A stretch of 64,000 nucleotides of DNA from positions 1 to 64,000 of the forward strand of contig NZ_MVKX01000010.1 of NCBI RefSeq assembly GCF_002018365.1. Reading direction: 5' to 3'. The translations under genes and the position numbers were made by a program. The notes beneath the pieces were generated by a model, which made no database searches, was not told the origin of the DNA, and was given only the letters and a program-made list of their open reading frames with translations. Source of the DNA: Acinetobacter amyesii (lineage in GTDB: Bacteria > Pseudomonadota > Gammaproteobacteria > Pseudomonadales > Moraxellaceae). Position 1 is the stretch's first letter, and each line of letters opens with the position of its first letter. This document shows positions 55,739 to 64,000 of the stretch, in pieces.

Positions 55739-56605
55739 ATGTACTTTATATTCAAAATCATCGCGCTATTGCCACTTTGGCTGTTACAAAACTTGGCCTT
55801 GATGATCGCGTTTATTCTTGACCTGTTTAACTCATCAATCAAACGTATCACTAGCATCAATATTCAACTAGCCTACCCAGATTTTTCAGAGACAGCGCAG
55901 AGACAGCTCGTCAGTCAAAGTATCCGCAGCCAATGCCTGACCTATATTGAATTTATTAAATGTTGGGGGATGCCGCCGAGTTATAGCCTGAGCTTATTGA
56001 AAAACATTTATAGTGAAAATATCCTCACGGAAGCACTTGCGAATAAAAAAGGTGTCATTGTTGTGGTTCCGCATTTTGGCTGTTGGGAACTACTCAATGC
56101 ATGGCTAAACCTCTATACAGAACCGATGATTATGTATAAACCAAATAAAAATAAAGGGATTAATCGTTATCTTTTAGAAGCACGTGAGAAGTTTAATGCA
56201 ACCTTAGTCCCGACAGATGAAACAGGAATCCGTGCTATTTTTAAACATTTGAAACAAGGTGGTCTAACGGTGATTTTACCAGACCATTTGCCAAAGCCTT
56301 CGGGCGGCATTTATTCCAATTTTTTTGGGCAAAATACTTTATCGATCACACTGGTTTCAAAGCTTGCTGCAAAAACCCAATGTAATGTCATCGGCTTAAG
56401 TTGTATCCGACAACCTGACTTAAGGCACTTTGATGTGCATTGCCAAACCTTAGCAGACGAGATTTTATCTAAAGATTTACAACCCTCTGTCGACGCATTG
56501 AACATCGCGATGCAAGACATCATTAACCAAGCACCAGAACAGTATATCTGGTCTTATAAACGCTTTCGGGTCTGCTTAGGCAACATCAATATGTACCGTA
56601 AATGA
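55739..56605 (+). CDS. LpxL/HtrB-family acyltransferase
   Basis: A 288-residue inner-membrane-associated enzyme with one hydrophobic N-terminal helix (about 5-30). The catalytic HX4E pattern is in VVPHFGCWELLNAW, with IMYKPNKNKGINRYL and ILPDHLPKPSGGIYSNFFG following, as in Kdo2-lipid A late acyltransferases. It should add a secondary acyl chain to lipid A. Position right after aspS agrees with a LOS role. Ribosome site is weak. Cannot tell LpxL from LpxM by sequence alone. Confidence 0.88.
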   Translation: MYFIFKIIALLPLWLLQNLALMIAFILDLFNSSIKRITSINIQLAYPDFSETAQRQLVSQSIRSQCLTYIEFIKCWGMPPSYSLSLLKNIYSENILTEALANKKGVIVVVPHFGCWELLNAWLNLYTEPMIMYKPNKNKGINRYLLEAREKFNATLVPTDETGIRAIFKHLKQGGLTVILPDHLPKPSGGIYSNFFGQNTLSITLVSKLAAKTQCNVIGLSCIRQPDLRHFDVHCQTLADEILSKDLQPSVDALNIAMQDIINQAPEQYIWSYKRFRVCLGNINMYRK

Positions 56606-56730
56606 AGGTGATCTGAACAGAACTCAACCTTAAGATTTGTGTATCACGGGCTTGGATTAATCTTATTCAATTGAGATCGATTATCGACAGTGGCATAATA
56701 GCTTCAATTTCCACTTTAAGTGATTCTCCT

Positions 56731-56955
56731 ATGGCTATGCGTCCTGAAGTCCGTCGTCGTGCAATCGTGTTGATTGTTTTTTCTGTCGTACAATGGTTGT
56801 TCATGCGCTACATTTTAGCCAACGAATTATTTAACTTAACCACCTATAACCGTATTGTTTTATTCTGTGTCAGCAGCCTTGCAGGTGCATTATTAATCTT
56901 TGTCGGTTTGATTTATATGGTGTTGAAAGGTAATGCGGATCGCACTGAAGATTAA
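56731..56955 (+). CDS. Small two-helix membrane protein
   Basis: A 74-residue protein with a basic start (MAMRPEVRRR) and two hydrophobic helices (about 12-32 and 43-65). No domain recognised. I start at 56731 because the 20 residues upstream look non-coding. The stop overlaps the convergent glycosyltransferase gene by 4 nt. No transport or catalytic residues are evident. Confidence 0.65.
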   Translation: MAMRPEVRRRAIVLIVFSVVQWLFMRYILANELFNLTTYNRIVLFCVSSLAGALLIFVGLIYMVLKGNADRTED

Positions 56956-57935
56956 TTCAGTGCTCTCTCGGTTGTTTCCAAACTGATCACGTGTTGTGCT
57001 GTATTCCAGATTTCATTGCATTCTTGCCATTTCGCATGACTTACAAAGTGCGACTCATCTAAACGTATAAATGCCCCTGCTGCACCATAAAGCTGTGTCA
57101 GGGTGTCGATAGCAGTCGAACGTATCGAATAATAACGCTCAAAACACCAGCCCTGCTCATACTGAAAAAGCTCTAAAATCGTATCATATTTCAAAATTTC
57201 ATAGCCCATGCTTTCAATCGCTTGAACGGTACTTTCACTCAGATATCGATGTGGCGCATAGTATAAATGTCGATCTTCTAATTGCTGTTTAAGCGATTTT
57301 AAAATACTTAAATACTCAGCTTCCGACTTAAGATATGTTCCCACAAGATTCGAACCAATGACTAAATCGCAACCATTTTTTGTCTCTAGCGCACGAGCGT
57401 TTTGTTTAAAGATCCGATAATCATTGATCGTCACCAGATGTGTAGTTTCTAAATCGTCATACAAGGTAAATAATTGGATTTTTTTTAAAACTTCAGGGTT
57501 TTGTTTAATCCCGAACAACCCTTGTGATCGATCTTTTGTGTAGTAAGTGCCCTGATTTAGATGTTCCACAATCATCCGAGTTTCATTACCATCATCGATT
57601 AACCAATAATTTTTTGCATTCAAACTATTCATGAGATGCAGTGGAATATGCGGAATCATCCCTGTAAAAATATCGTCATATTGACTATGATCTGGAAAAT
57701 ACTTTTTCAACTGAAATGCATAAAACTTCTTTTTCCACCCCATAAAAGGTTGATATACAATACGATTCCAGCCCTGAAGTGTCTGTAACATCTGTTGCAT
57801 CATGCGATGGTCTCGCAGTGAACCATAAACCACTAACAGTTCATTTTGCGAATCGGCTTGATGAAACCGTTGCATTGCCTCAAAGGCATTAAATAACTGT
57901 AATGGGGTCCGCACAATAAACAATCGTTTTATCAT
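56952..57935 (-). CDS. Glycosyltransferase family 52-like protein
   Basis: A 327-residue protein. The start LFIVRTPLQLFNAFEAM is typical of GT52 (LOS sialyl- and related transferases), and HLYYAPHRYLS is the CMP-sugar-site motif of the family. It also has WLIDDGNETRMIV, a further conserved block. The sugar transferred is not certain. ATG at 57935; a GTG one codon earlier also fits. No TM helix; likely on the inner face of the membrane. Confidence 0.8.
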   Translation of the reverse strand: MIKRLFIVRTPLQLFNAFEAMQRFHQADSQNELLVVYGSLRDHRMMQQMLQTLQGWNRIVYQPFMGWKKKFYAFQLKKYFPDHSQYDDIFTGMIPHIPLHLMNSLNAKNYWLIDDGNETRMIVEHLNQGTYYTKDRSQGLFGIKQNPEVLKKIQLFTLYDDLETTHLVTINDYRIFKQNARALETKNGCDLVIGSNLVGTYLKSEAEYLSILKSLKQQLEDRHLYYAPHRYLSESTVQAIESMGYEILKYDTILELFQYEQGWCFERYYSIRSTAIDTLTQLYGAAGAFIRLDESHFVSHAKWQECNEIWNTAQHVISLETTERALN

Positions 57936-58038
57936 CACTATTACACTATATTAAGGGTTGAGGCAGAATGATTTGCCCACCAAAATTAAACGTTATGATT
58001 TCCAATGCCATTTTGATCTTGAACAATAGGTAACCTTT

Positions 58039-59082
58039 TTGAAACACTTTTTTATTCTCAATGATACCCGTACCAACCTACACCATGGTTGCGAAGTCGT
58101 AATGAATAATCTGTACAGTCTAATACAGAAAAATCATCCTGATGCGAAGTTTTCTCAACTTTGTACGGGGCAAACGATTTCTGAAGAAAAATGGCTTGAG
58201 TTATTAAAAGATATCGATATTGTCCTGATCAATGGAGAAGGTACACTGCATGATGCAGCACCTTTTGGTGAGTTTCTCCTCAAACTTGGATCTATCGCCA
58301 AACAACAAGGCAAACCTGTATTTCTGCTGAATAGCACTTGGGAAAATAACCCAACGTCATGGAATGAACTGATTCAAGATTTTGATGGGCTCTATGTACG
58401 CGATAAAAAAAGTTTAGCAACGTTGCAGCCGCAGCATCCACATTGTGAATATGCCGCCGATTTAACCTTTTATTCGAGTCATCAGTTTAATCCAACCCAT
58501 ACAACAGAATCAGCAACAACACGTCCTGCTCAAGTCATTGTGAATGATTCGGTGTATAGCCATGTCAGTGATGCCCTATTTGCCTATGCTGAAAAGCAAC
58601 GCTTTGACTATCATCCGATCACCAAAAACTTGCCCTTAGATGCGCAGACGATTGGCTACAATCCAAAAAAAATGAAGAAATTAAAACAATATAATCTTCT
58701 TTCTAAATTCACCTTTGGGCTGTATAAACCACGTCGTTATTATCAAGACTTTAATTATTGTATTGATGACACACAGGCTTTTAAGCAAAAAATGCTCGCT
58801 AGTGATTTAGTAATCACCGGTCGTTATCACTGCTTATGTTTTTGTTTACAGATGCAAATCCCTGTGCTGATCGTGGCATCAAATACCTCTAAAACGCATA
58901 ACCTGCTCAATGACGCACAGGTGACAGATCGCCATATTCGTCTAGAAGATTTAAATCAACTGAGTCTTGAACAACTTTATGCAAAGGCAAAATTTAGCGA
59001 TGAAGAAAAGCTCAGACTTCAGTCCTTTGATCAGCAAACCAAGTTAAAACATGAACAGATTTTTAGCCAAATTTGTGCCTAA
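58039..59082 (+). CDS. Polysaccharide pyruvyl transferase-family protein
   Basis: A 347-residue protein of the CsaB/PS_pyruv_trans type. Pattern: LNDTRTNLHHGCEVVMNNL near the start, IVLINGEGTLHDAAPFGEFLL, LYVRDKKSL and ASDLVITGRYHCLCFCLQMQIPVL, the typical RxHxxxxa block. It probably adds a ketal pyruvate to a sugar of the LOS. The start is a TTG at 58039 behind AGG; an in-frame stop at 58027 rules out earlier starts and no ATG is near. Confidence 0.85.
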   Translation: MKHFFILNDTRTNLHHGCEVVMNNLYSLIQKNHPDAKFSQLCTGQTISEEKWLELLKDIDIVLINGEGTLHDAAPFGEFLLKLGSIAKQQGKPVFLLNSTWENNPTSWNELIQDFDGLYVRDKKSLATLQPQHPHCEYAADLTFYSSHQFNPTHTTESATTRPAQVIVNDSVYSHVSDALFAYAEKQRFDYHPITKNLPLDAQTIGYNPKKMKKLKQYNLLSKFTFGLYKPRRYYQDFNYCIDDTQAFKQKMLASDLVITGRYHCLCFCLQMQIPVLIVASNTSKTHNLLNDAQVTDRHIRLEDLNQLSLEQLYAKAKFSDEEKLRLQSFDQQTKLKHEQIFSQICA

Positions 59083-59111
59083 AAAAAGCCGCTCATTGAG
59101 CGGCTTTTTTA
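59083..59111. terminator. Terminator between convergent genes
   Basis: AAAAGCCGCTCA-T-TGAGCGGCTTTT; symmetric runs; it overlaps the end of the minus-strand GDSL-like gene by 3 nt. Confidence 0.88.
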
Positions 59112-59777
59112 TTGCGATTCAGCTTGTCGAATCGCGGCTAACGCAGCATCCGTCACAACTTGCTGACCTTGAGATGATAAATGGGTTGAATCATCATAGT
59201 TATTAACCAGGTCTTGATTCAATACTTCATAATTAGGGACATACAGTACACGTTTACCATCACTCAAATCTTTCAGTGCTTGGTTGTATTTGAGAATACG
59301 TGGTTCACGTGATTTATCTTTATTCGGATAAGTTTCAACTAAAAGAATATATTGAGCTTTGCTGTGATCAATCATATAACGAATATTATCGATATACTCT
59401 TGATATGGCACAACATTCGTTTCGCCTACAACATTATGCCAATGAATTTTTCGTGCATATTTCTTAATTTTTTTGACGATTTTTCTCAGGAATTTACGCC
59501 ATGGTGAATCTGGATAATACAGGACAAAAGGTGAACCTTTGAATGTCAACCAACTGTCTACCCCACCAAATTGAATGCTAATCACATCTGCTTCAGCGAC
59601 ATTTTTCAGATTAAAAAATTGAATGCCTTCACGTGTACTCGACATGGTATAACCATAGTTTTCAAGTGCCCAGCCTTGTGCCTGTGCAATACGTTCAGGA
59701 TATGCATTACCGATGTTGTGTACTTCACCAGCGGTATTACAACCACCTAAAGCAACATAACGAAGTGGATTGCCCAT
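59109..59777 (-). CDS. SGNH/GDSL-like hydrolase with Cys in place of the nucleophile Ser
   Basis: A 222-residue protein with GDSL-family layout but altered active site. Block I reads YVALGGCNTAGEV, so the nucleophile serine is Cys13; block III reads QFGGVDSW, without the usual Asn; block V DSTHLSSQG keeps the Asp-x-x-His pair. A basic segment (about 98-112, FLRKIVKKIKKYARK) may bind membrane. Start at 59777 follows GGA by 7 nt; a Met 10 residues earlier (59807) has no ribosome site. It lies in the LOS block, so an O-acetyl esterase or transferase for sugars is possible. Confidence 0.7.
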   Translation of the reverse strand: MGNPLRYVALGGCNTAGEVHNIGNAYPERIAQAQGWALENYGYTMSSTREGIQFFNLKNVAEADVISIQFGGVDSWLTFKGSPFVLYYPDSPWRKFLRKIVKKIKKYARKIHWHNVVGETNVVPYQEYIDNIRYMIDHSKAQYILLVETYPNKDKSREPRILKYNQALKDLSDGKRVLYVPNYEVLNQDLVNNYDDSTHLSSQGQQVVTDAALAAIRQAESQ

Positions 59778-59879
59778 TCTTTTTTCCAATCTCAGCGAAT
59801 ACGACATTATACGCTACAAAATCAGCCATGTTACACTATCGTGAATCGTTCAAATTTATTTCATTTGATGTGAGTCCAC

Positions 59880-60551
59880 ATGCAAGCAAATTTCGGCCTA
59901 TCTTCAGAAACTTATCATGTTCATCCAGAAAGCTTAATCACTTTATCGCAGCGTGATTTTTCTTTTCAAGGTGATCATTTAGGTTGTGATGCGGTTGTTC
60001 TTTTAGCGTGTGAAGCAAACCAGCATCAAGACTGTATTATCTATTTAAAGTCAGAGACTTCATTAGAGCAAGATCGTATACGTACGCGTTTTGCGTTCCA
60101 AACCGAAGGTTTTTTGTTTAACTTTTTTGGTTCATTTATTAAAAAAATTCGCTCTCGCCGCCAAAATTTTGGTTCTCATAGCTATCGTATTTTACTCAGT
60201 GACATTACAGAAAATGCGTTAGAGCGAAATATTAAAACGCCTGAAACAGCATACAACTGGACGAGCCGTCGTTGGAAGCTGGATGAAGATAAACGTCAGG
60301 AACGCTACAGTAAACTGGAAAACTCTTTTAAAGATTCGGGTTATGACTTCAACTTTCCAATGCACATCATGTTATGCCGTTCTATGGGGGTAAAAGATAA
60401 GCTGAATCAAGGACATCATCGTATTATGTTCTGTAAAATTTACGGCATTACAGAAGTGAGTACCAAATTTATTAGTTCAGCCTACATGCCACCAGTGTTT
60501 CAGCCATTCTTTAAAAAGTTCATCGAAGTCACTAACTATAAACAAGTTTAA
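59880..60551 (+). CDS. Unassigned protein with a ParB-like GHHR motif
   Basis: A 223-residue soluble protein. I do not recognise a family. The C-terminal third has FPMHIMLCRSMGVKDKLNQGHHRIMFCKIYGI, given here in shortened reading as FPMHIMLCR then QGHHRIMFCKIYGI; the GHHR pattern recalls the NTP-binding or sulfiredoxin/ParB-type fold (GxHR). A basic stretch SFIKKIRSRRQNF lies in the middle. It is divergent from the Cys-GDSL gene, 102 bp away, and its stop overlaps the convergent GT4 gene. Its role in LOS synthesis is unproved. Confidence 0.6.
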   Translation: MQANFGLSSETYHVHPESLITLSQRDFSFQGDHLGCDAVVLLACEANQHQDCIIYLKSETSLEQDRIRTRFAFQTEGFLFNFFGSFIKKIRSRRQNFGSHSYRILLSDITENALERNIKTPETAYNWTSRRWKLDEDKRQERYSKLENSFKDSGYDFNFPMHIMLCRSMGVKDKLNQGHHRIMFCKIYGITEVSTKFISSAYMPPVFQPFFKKFIEVTNYKQV

Positions 60552-61540
60552 GCAGCCTGACTCGCAATCGCCTGCCTATATACATGTTCTGTATTCAAGA
60601 GCATGTGCTCGATGGTTAAATGCTGCTGTGCTAAATCAAATGCATCCTGAAAAACAGACTCAGGATGCTCCAAGGCGCAATAGCGTTTGATCAGTTGTTG
60701 TAAAGCATCGACATCATTCGTTTCACATAACCACGTTTCGGAAAGAAACTCAGGCATCATCCCAACGCGGGTTCCAAAAACAGGTCGGTTTAATAATAAA
60801 GCTTCACCCAAAGTGTAAGGACCACCTTCACGTAAAGACGAGACGATAAGAGCTTCATGCTCACTGATCTGCTGTTGTATCTCTTCACAAAATCCGATGA
60901 GCTGAACCCGATCGGATAAATCTAAATCTTGAATAAGCTGCTCTAATAACAGACGCTGTTCCCCTTCGCCTGCAATCGTCAACTGATGAGGAATGTCTTG
61001 CCAAGCTTGAAGTAAAACATCGAAACCTTTCACCTCATTTAAGCGACCAACTGCAATGAATTTACGATTCTTTTGAAATTCTTGAGGAACGATCTTCAGT
61101 TCAACACCGTTATATACCACTGAAGTTTTGGATGGATTTTCCAATTGATTTTTTAGCTGTTCACTCACCACAATAATATGATCAAATGATTGATTCATTT
61201 GATTCTTTTTCTTTTGACCATGAACCGTCACGACACAAGGGAAAGCAAATGATTGGACCATTCCATGCACAAATTGGGCTGTTTTTGCTGCATGTACATG
61301 TAATACATCTGGCAGAGTTTCAATAATTTTCTTTTTTAACTGATACTTTGTCCAAGGGTTATGCCGACTTCCACTCAAATCCATTTTTACAACATTCACT
61401 TTTGCATCGAGTAAATGAGCAAAACGCTCATGCGCAATCAAGCTGACCTGATTGTTTTGGCTTAACCCATTCGCCAATTCAATCACATGCTTTTCTAGAC
61501 CACCATCTTCAGCACTGGCCATGACTAATGTAATACGCAT
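60548..61540 (-). CDS. Glycosyltransferase family 4
   Basis: A 330-residue GT-B-fold enzyme. The N-terminal half has ITLVMASAEDGGLEKHVIELA and LHVHAAKTAQF, the C-terminal half KFIAVGRLNEVKGFDVLLQAW and the nucleotide-sugar site SSLREGGPYTLGEAL. It should transfer a sugar to the growing LOS core. I use the ATG at 61540, 6 nt after GAGAGGG; a TTG at 61546 would overlap the preceding stop. It follows the deacetylase gene with 2 nt between. Confidence 0.92.
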   Translation of the reverse strand: MRITLVMASAEDGGLEKHVIELANGLSQNNQVSLIAHERFAHLLDAKVNVVKMDLSGSRHNPWTKYQLKKKIIETLPDVLHVHAAKTAQFVHGMVQSFAFPCVVTVHGQKKKNQMNQSFDHIIVVSEQLKNQLENPSKTSVVYNGVELKIVPQEFQKNRKFIAVGRLNEVKGFDVLLQAWQDIPHQLTIAGEGEQRLLLEQLIQDLDLSDRVQLIGFCEEIQQQISEHEALIVSSLREGGPYTLGEALLLNRPVFGTRVGMMPEFLSETWLCETNDVDALQQLIKRYCALEHPESVFQDAFDLAQQHLTIEHMLLNTEHVYRQAIASQAA

Positions 61541-61542
61541 GC

Positions 61543-62352
61543 TCAACCCTCTCGCTTACCTAATTTGAGTCTTAACTTCACTGCAAACATCGAGTCTTTA
61601 CCACTAATTTTAATACGACGTAATTGCATAAAATCAGGACTAAAGTCATCAATGCCTTCTATGGTGGTCACAGCATTGGTATAGCCAGCTTGTTTTGCTA
61701 GTCCGACATCACGTTCCGAATATATTCCAAATGGATAAGCAAAACTATGTACCGATTTTCCTGTCATTTCTTCTAATTGCTGCTTCGATTGAGTTAACTC
61801 AGAAAGACACGCTTCATCATTCAATTTATCTAGATTTGCATGCGTCATGGTATGTGAGCCAATTTCAACTAAACCACTAGCTGCCAATTGTTTGACTTGC
61901 TCATCATTCAACTTAGGCTCACGTGCTAACTCACCACTATTATGATGGGCTTTCTTATAGGTTGACCAATCTCGGTCATGTCGATCTACCACCACGTAAA
62001 TCGTGGCTTTCGCTTGATATTTTTCTAAAATCGGAAAGGCATGTTCTAAATTATCTAGATATCCGTCATCGAAGGTAATCGCAACGGTTTTTTCAGGATG
62101 TTTTCCCCAGTCATCTTGTAGTTCTTGCATGGTCACAAAATGAAAACCTTCGGACTTCATCCACGCCACTTGCTTTTCAAACTCTTCAGGCTTTACTCGC
62201 AGCTTATTAAATTTTGCACCATCAATATGCTGACGAACCATGTGATACATCAATACACGCGGTTTCTTCCAATCGACTGCAGGTTTCCACCAAGCATATT
62301 TGTAGCTGAATGCAATCACCAATAACAGAAGAATAAGAACAATATAAATCAC
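61543..62352 (-). CDS. Polysaccharide deacetylase (NodB family), membrane-anchored
   Basis: A 269-residue protein with an N-terminal transmembrane helix (about 2-18) and a NodB domain. Motif 1 is AITFDDGYLDN (catalytic Asp and metal Asp), motif 2 is EIGSHTMTHANL (metal His residues), and FAYPFGIYSE is motif 3. It removes N-acetyl groups from amino sugars. In A. baumannii OC loci a pda gene for this enzyme type lies among the glycosyltransferase genes. It precedes the GT4 gene by 2 nt and is coupled to it. Confidence 0.9.
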   Translation of the reverse strand: MIYIVLILLLLVIAFSYKYAWWKPAVDWKKPRVLMYHMVRQHIDGAKFNKLRVKPEEFEKQVAWMKSEGFHFVTMQELQDDWGKHPEKTVAITFDDGYLDNLEHAFPILEKYQAKATIYVVVDRHDRDWSTYKKAHHNSGELAREPKLNDEQVKQLAASGLVEIGSHTMTHANLDKLNDEACLSELTQSKQQLEEMTGKSVHSFAYPFGIYSERDVGLAKQAGYTNAVTTIEGIDDFSPDFMQLRRIKISGKDSMFAVKLRLKLGKREG

Positions 62353-62491
62353 AGGGATAAGCCTTTAAGCACACTCAGGCTATGTTGCCACACGCTCTAA
62401 TGCTTTAAAAGTACAAGCCTGTAATTTCCTTGATTCTAAAAGATTTCGCTGACCGTATTTAGCCCCATATGAATGAGCATGAGTCCGATTG
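62353..62491. other. Intergenic region between the deacetylase and transferase genes
   Basis: 139 bp without an open reading frame. I see no terminator or strong promoter, so the two minus-strand genes may be one transcript. Confidence 0.35.
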
Positions 62492-63961
62492 CTACAGACC
62501 TTTTAAAGACTGATATGGCACATAATCATCCCAATCAAAAACAGTGACATTTTGATTGTCTTCGATATTCTTCAACGATTTTTTAGGATCTAATAAAGCT
62601 GATTTCACCCCCAATAAATCTGCATAAATATGCATATAATCGTAGGCACTGACAGTCTTGTTATAGTGGTTTTTGGCCTGCGCATCGCTACGTAATACAA
62701 AAAATGGGACCTGATAATTATCTTTAAATTCATTATCTACATGATATGAATCTTCATCTACGGTCATACCATGATCAGAAAAATACGTTACAGTGAAACT
62801 ACGCTGATCAGCCTTTAAAGACTTATAAATCTGCTCTATAAAGTGATCCAACTTATTGATCGAAGATAAATAACAATTAATGGTTTCAGGCTTATTCGCA
62901 TACATACGTGGTGCCTTAAACAGACGTTCACACGCATCTGGATGTGAGCCCATCATATGAATAAAAATCACATTTTTTTGCTTAGCATATTTCTTTAACT
63001 GAGCCTGTAAGATTTCGACCATTTTGTCATCGTCGATATTACTCGACATATAGTTACCACTTTTCAGGAAGAACTGATGATCGGCATGAATGGCAATCTT
63101 AGAAATCGCCGTATCATTTTTCCCCATAAATCCCTGATTTGAAATCCACATGGTGTTATAGCCAGCTTGTTTTGCAAGCGTCACCACATTTTTTGCAATT
63201 TGAGGTTCACGGTTTTGATCGACCAGAGTCAGCGTTCGAGTCAGACTGGTTACCGTATTTGGTGCTGTCGCGATGTAATGATCTACAACATCTAGTGGCA
63301 TCTGATTTAAAAAAGGCGTGGTATCGTCTTTCGCACCGTAAAGTGATAAATGGTCTCGCTGAACACTCTCACCAATGATAATCACTTGATTATCATAGCT
63401 AGCATTCACCTGCTGAATTTCCCAATCGACATCTTGCACATTATCTTCAAGGAGTTTGGCCTCTTCTTGTTTATATTTAACCGTCGCCAGTGCAGTTTGA
63501 ACACCAAACACACTGACTCCGTTTGCAATAAAGATAAGTGCCAAAATCAGCTTGCGATAATTTCCCTGAAGGGTTGGATTAAAAAATAAAATATAAAAAC
63601 AGAGACTTAAAAAAATAATTATCGCAAAAACAATATATTTTGGATCGACTACAGATAAAAATTCAAAGGCTTCATTGGTATTACTTTGAAACATTGATGC
63701 CACGATTCCCAAAGACATGTGTCCTTGTAAGAACCCCGTCCCACTTGCAATATACAGGCTAATGACAAAAAACAGCGCAAGGAAAATGTACTTAAAAATA
63801 CGACTATGTAGTTGTTTTACTGCAATGAAAAAAAACGTACTCGAAAGAACCAAAACAAAGAATAAAGGAGCATCTTTGATTTCAGATAAATAGTCCCAAA
63901 AACCCAACCCAACGCAAAACCCAATTGAAAGCAAAAATGGAAACAAATAGGTTTTTAGCAT
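62492..63961 (-). CDS. EptA-like phosphoethanolamine transferase / sulfatase-fold membrane enzyme
   Basis: A 489-residue inner-membrane protein with about five hydrophobic helices in residues 1-160 and a periplasmic alkaline-phosphatase-fold domain. The nucleophile region is IIIGESVQRDHLSLYG; EptA-type enzymes have Glu-Thr there, so Ser may be the nucleophile. The zinc ligands lie in YFSDHGMTV and in the final domain. It probably adds phosphoethanolamine or another group to LOS, a step that affects polymyxin response in relatives. The gene lies entirely in the window. Confidence 0.82.
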   Translation of the reverse strand: MLKTYLFPFLLSIGFCVGLGFWDYLSEIKDAPLFFVLVLSSTFFFIAVKQLHSRIFKYIFLALFFVISLYIASGTGFLQGHMSLGIVASMFQSNTNEAFEFLSVVDPKYIVFAIIIFLSLCFYILFFNPTLQGNYRKLILALIFIANGVSVFGVQTALATVKYKQEEAKLLEDNVQDVDWEIQQVNASYDNQVIIIGESVQRDHLSLYGAKDDTTPFLNQMPLDVVDHYIATAPNTVTSLTRTLTLVDQNREPQIAKNVVTLAKQAGYNTMWISNQGFMGKNDTAISKIAIHADHQFFLKSGNYMSSNIDDDKMVEILQAQLKKYAKQKNVIFIHMMGSHPDACERLFKAPRMYANKPETINCYLSSINKLDHFIEQIYKSLKADQRSFTVTYFSDHGMTVDEDSYHVDNEFKDNYQVPFFVLRSDAQAKNHYNKTVSAYDYMHIYADLLGVKSALLDPKKSLKNIEDNQNVTVFDWDDYVPYQSLKGL

Positions 63962-64000
63962 TGACCCGACAACCCTGTAATATTATTCAAACATTTTCGA

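Overview
The window looks like chromosomal DNA from an Acinetobacter species (Gammaproteobacteria, about 40% G+C). This rests on protein content and gene order: a baeS-baeR pair beside a divergent small lipoprotein, the trpA-accD-folC-SPOR chain, a cobalamin riboswitch on btuB, and a lipooligosaccharide (LOS) gene block directly after aspS, where A. baumannii carries its outer-core (OC) locus between aspS and ilvE. I cannot assign the species. There is no prophage, insertion sequence, CRISPR array or plasmid gene.

Layout. 1-0.46 kb: a strong promoter of rRNA type firing leftwards out of the window, so a rRNA operon probably lies just outside the left edge. 0.46-2.7 kb: a YfiR-YfiN-YfiB-like cyclic-di-GMP module. 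2.7-3.5 kb: six tRNA genes (three Pro-TGG, two His-GTG, one Arg-TCT) on the minus strand, with a tandem duplication that carries its own terminator. 3.6-9.4 kb: nadA, argJ, a small exported protein and secA. 9.8-12.1 kb: a peroxiredoxin, a metallo-beta-lactamase-fold hydrolase and an exported tyrosine phosphatase. 12.1-16.1 kb: the overlapping operon trpA-accD-folC-SPOR. 16.4-22.4 kb: an NhaC-type antiporter, an AraC regulator divergent from a metal-dependent hydrolase, DUF2804, DUF1543 and a CPBP protease. 22.6-24.5 kb: trpF-trpB.

24.6-28.3 kb is a vitamin B12 block (promoter, riboswitch, btuB, adenosyltransferase) followed by a glycerophosphodiesterase. 28.4-38.2 kb is mixed: a META lipoprotein, a fatty-acid desaturase, SelO, a cluster of three DnaA-box sequences, an L,D-transpeptidase, a YjbR protein, a double-GNAT protein, an aromatic amino-acid permease, an alpha/beta hydrolase interrupted by a stop codon, and a large lipoprotein. 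38.4-45.7 kb holds baeSR, a duplicated-module lipoprotein and two paralogous acyl-CoA dehydrogenases. 45.8-53.5 kb holds GNAT, PaiB, PsiE, RcnB-like and phospholipase D genes and a ZnuD-type zinc receptor with a clear Zur box.

53.6-64 kb is aspS followed by the LOS/outer-core block: a lipid A-type acyltransferase, a GT52 and a GT4 glycosyltransferase, a polysaccharide pyruvyl transferase-family protein, a GDSL-like protein with Cys in place of the nucleophile Ser, an unassigned protein with a ParB-like GHHR motif, a polysaccharide deacetylase and a phosphoethanolamine-transferase-like enzyme. The least explained pieces are the GDSL variant with its divergent GHHR neighbour, the DnaA-box cluster at 31.84-31.90 kb, the double-hairpin intergenic repeats, and a terminator-bounded intergenic transcript candidate at 10.4-10.6 kb.
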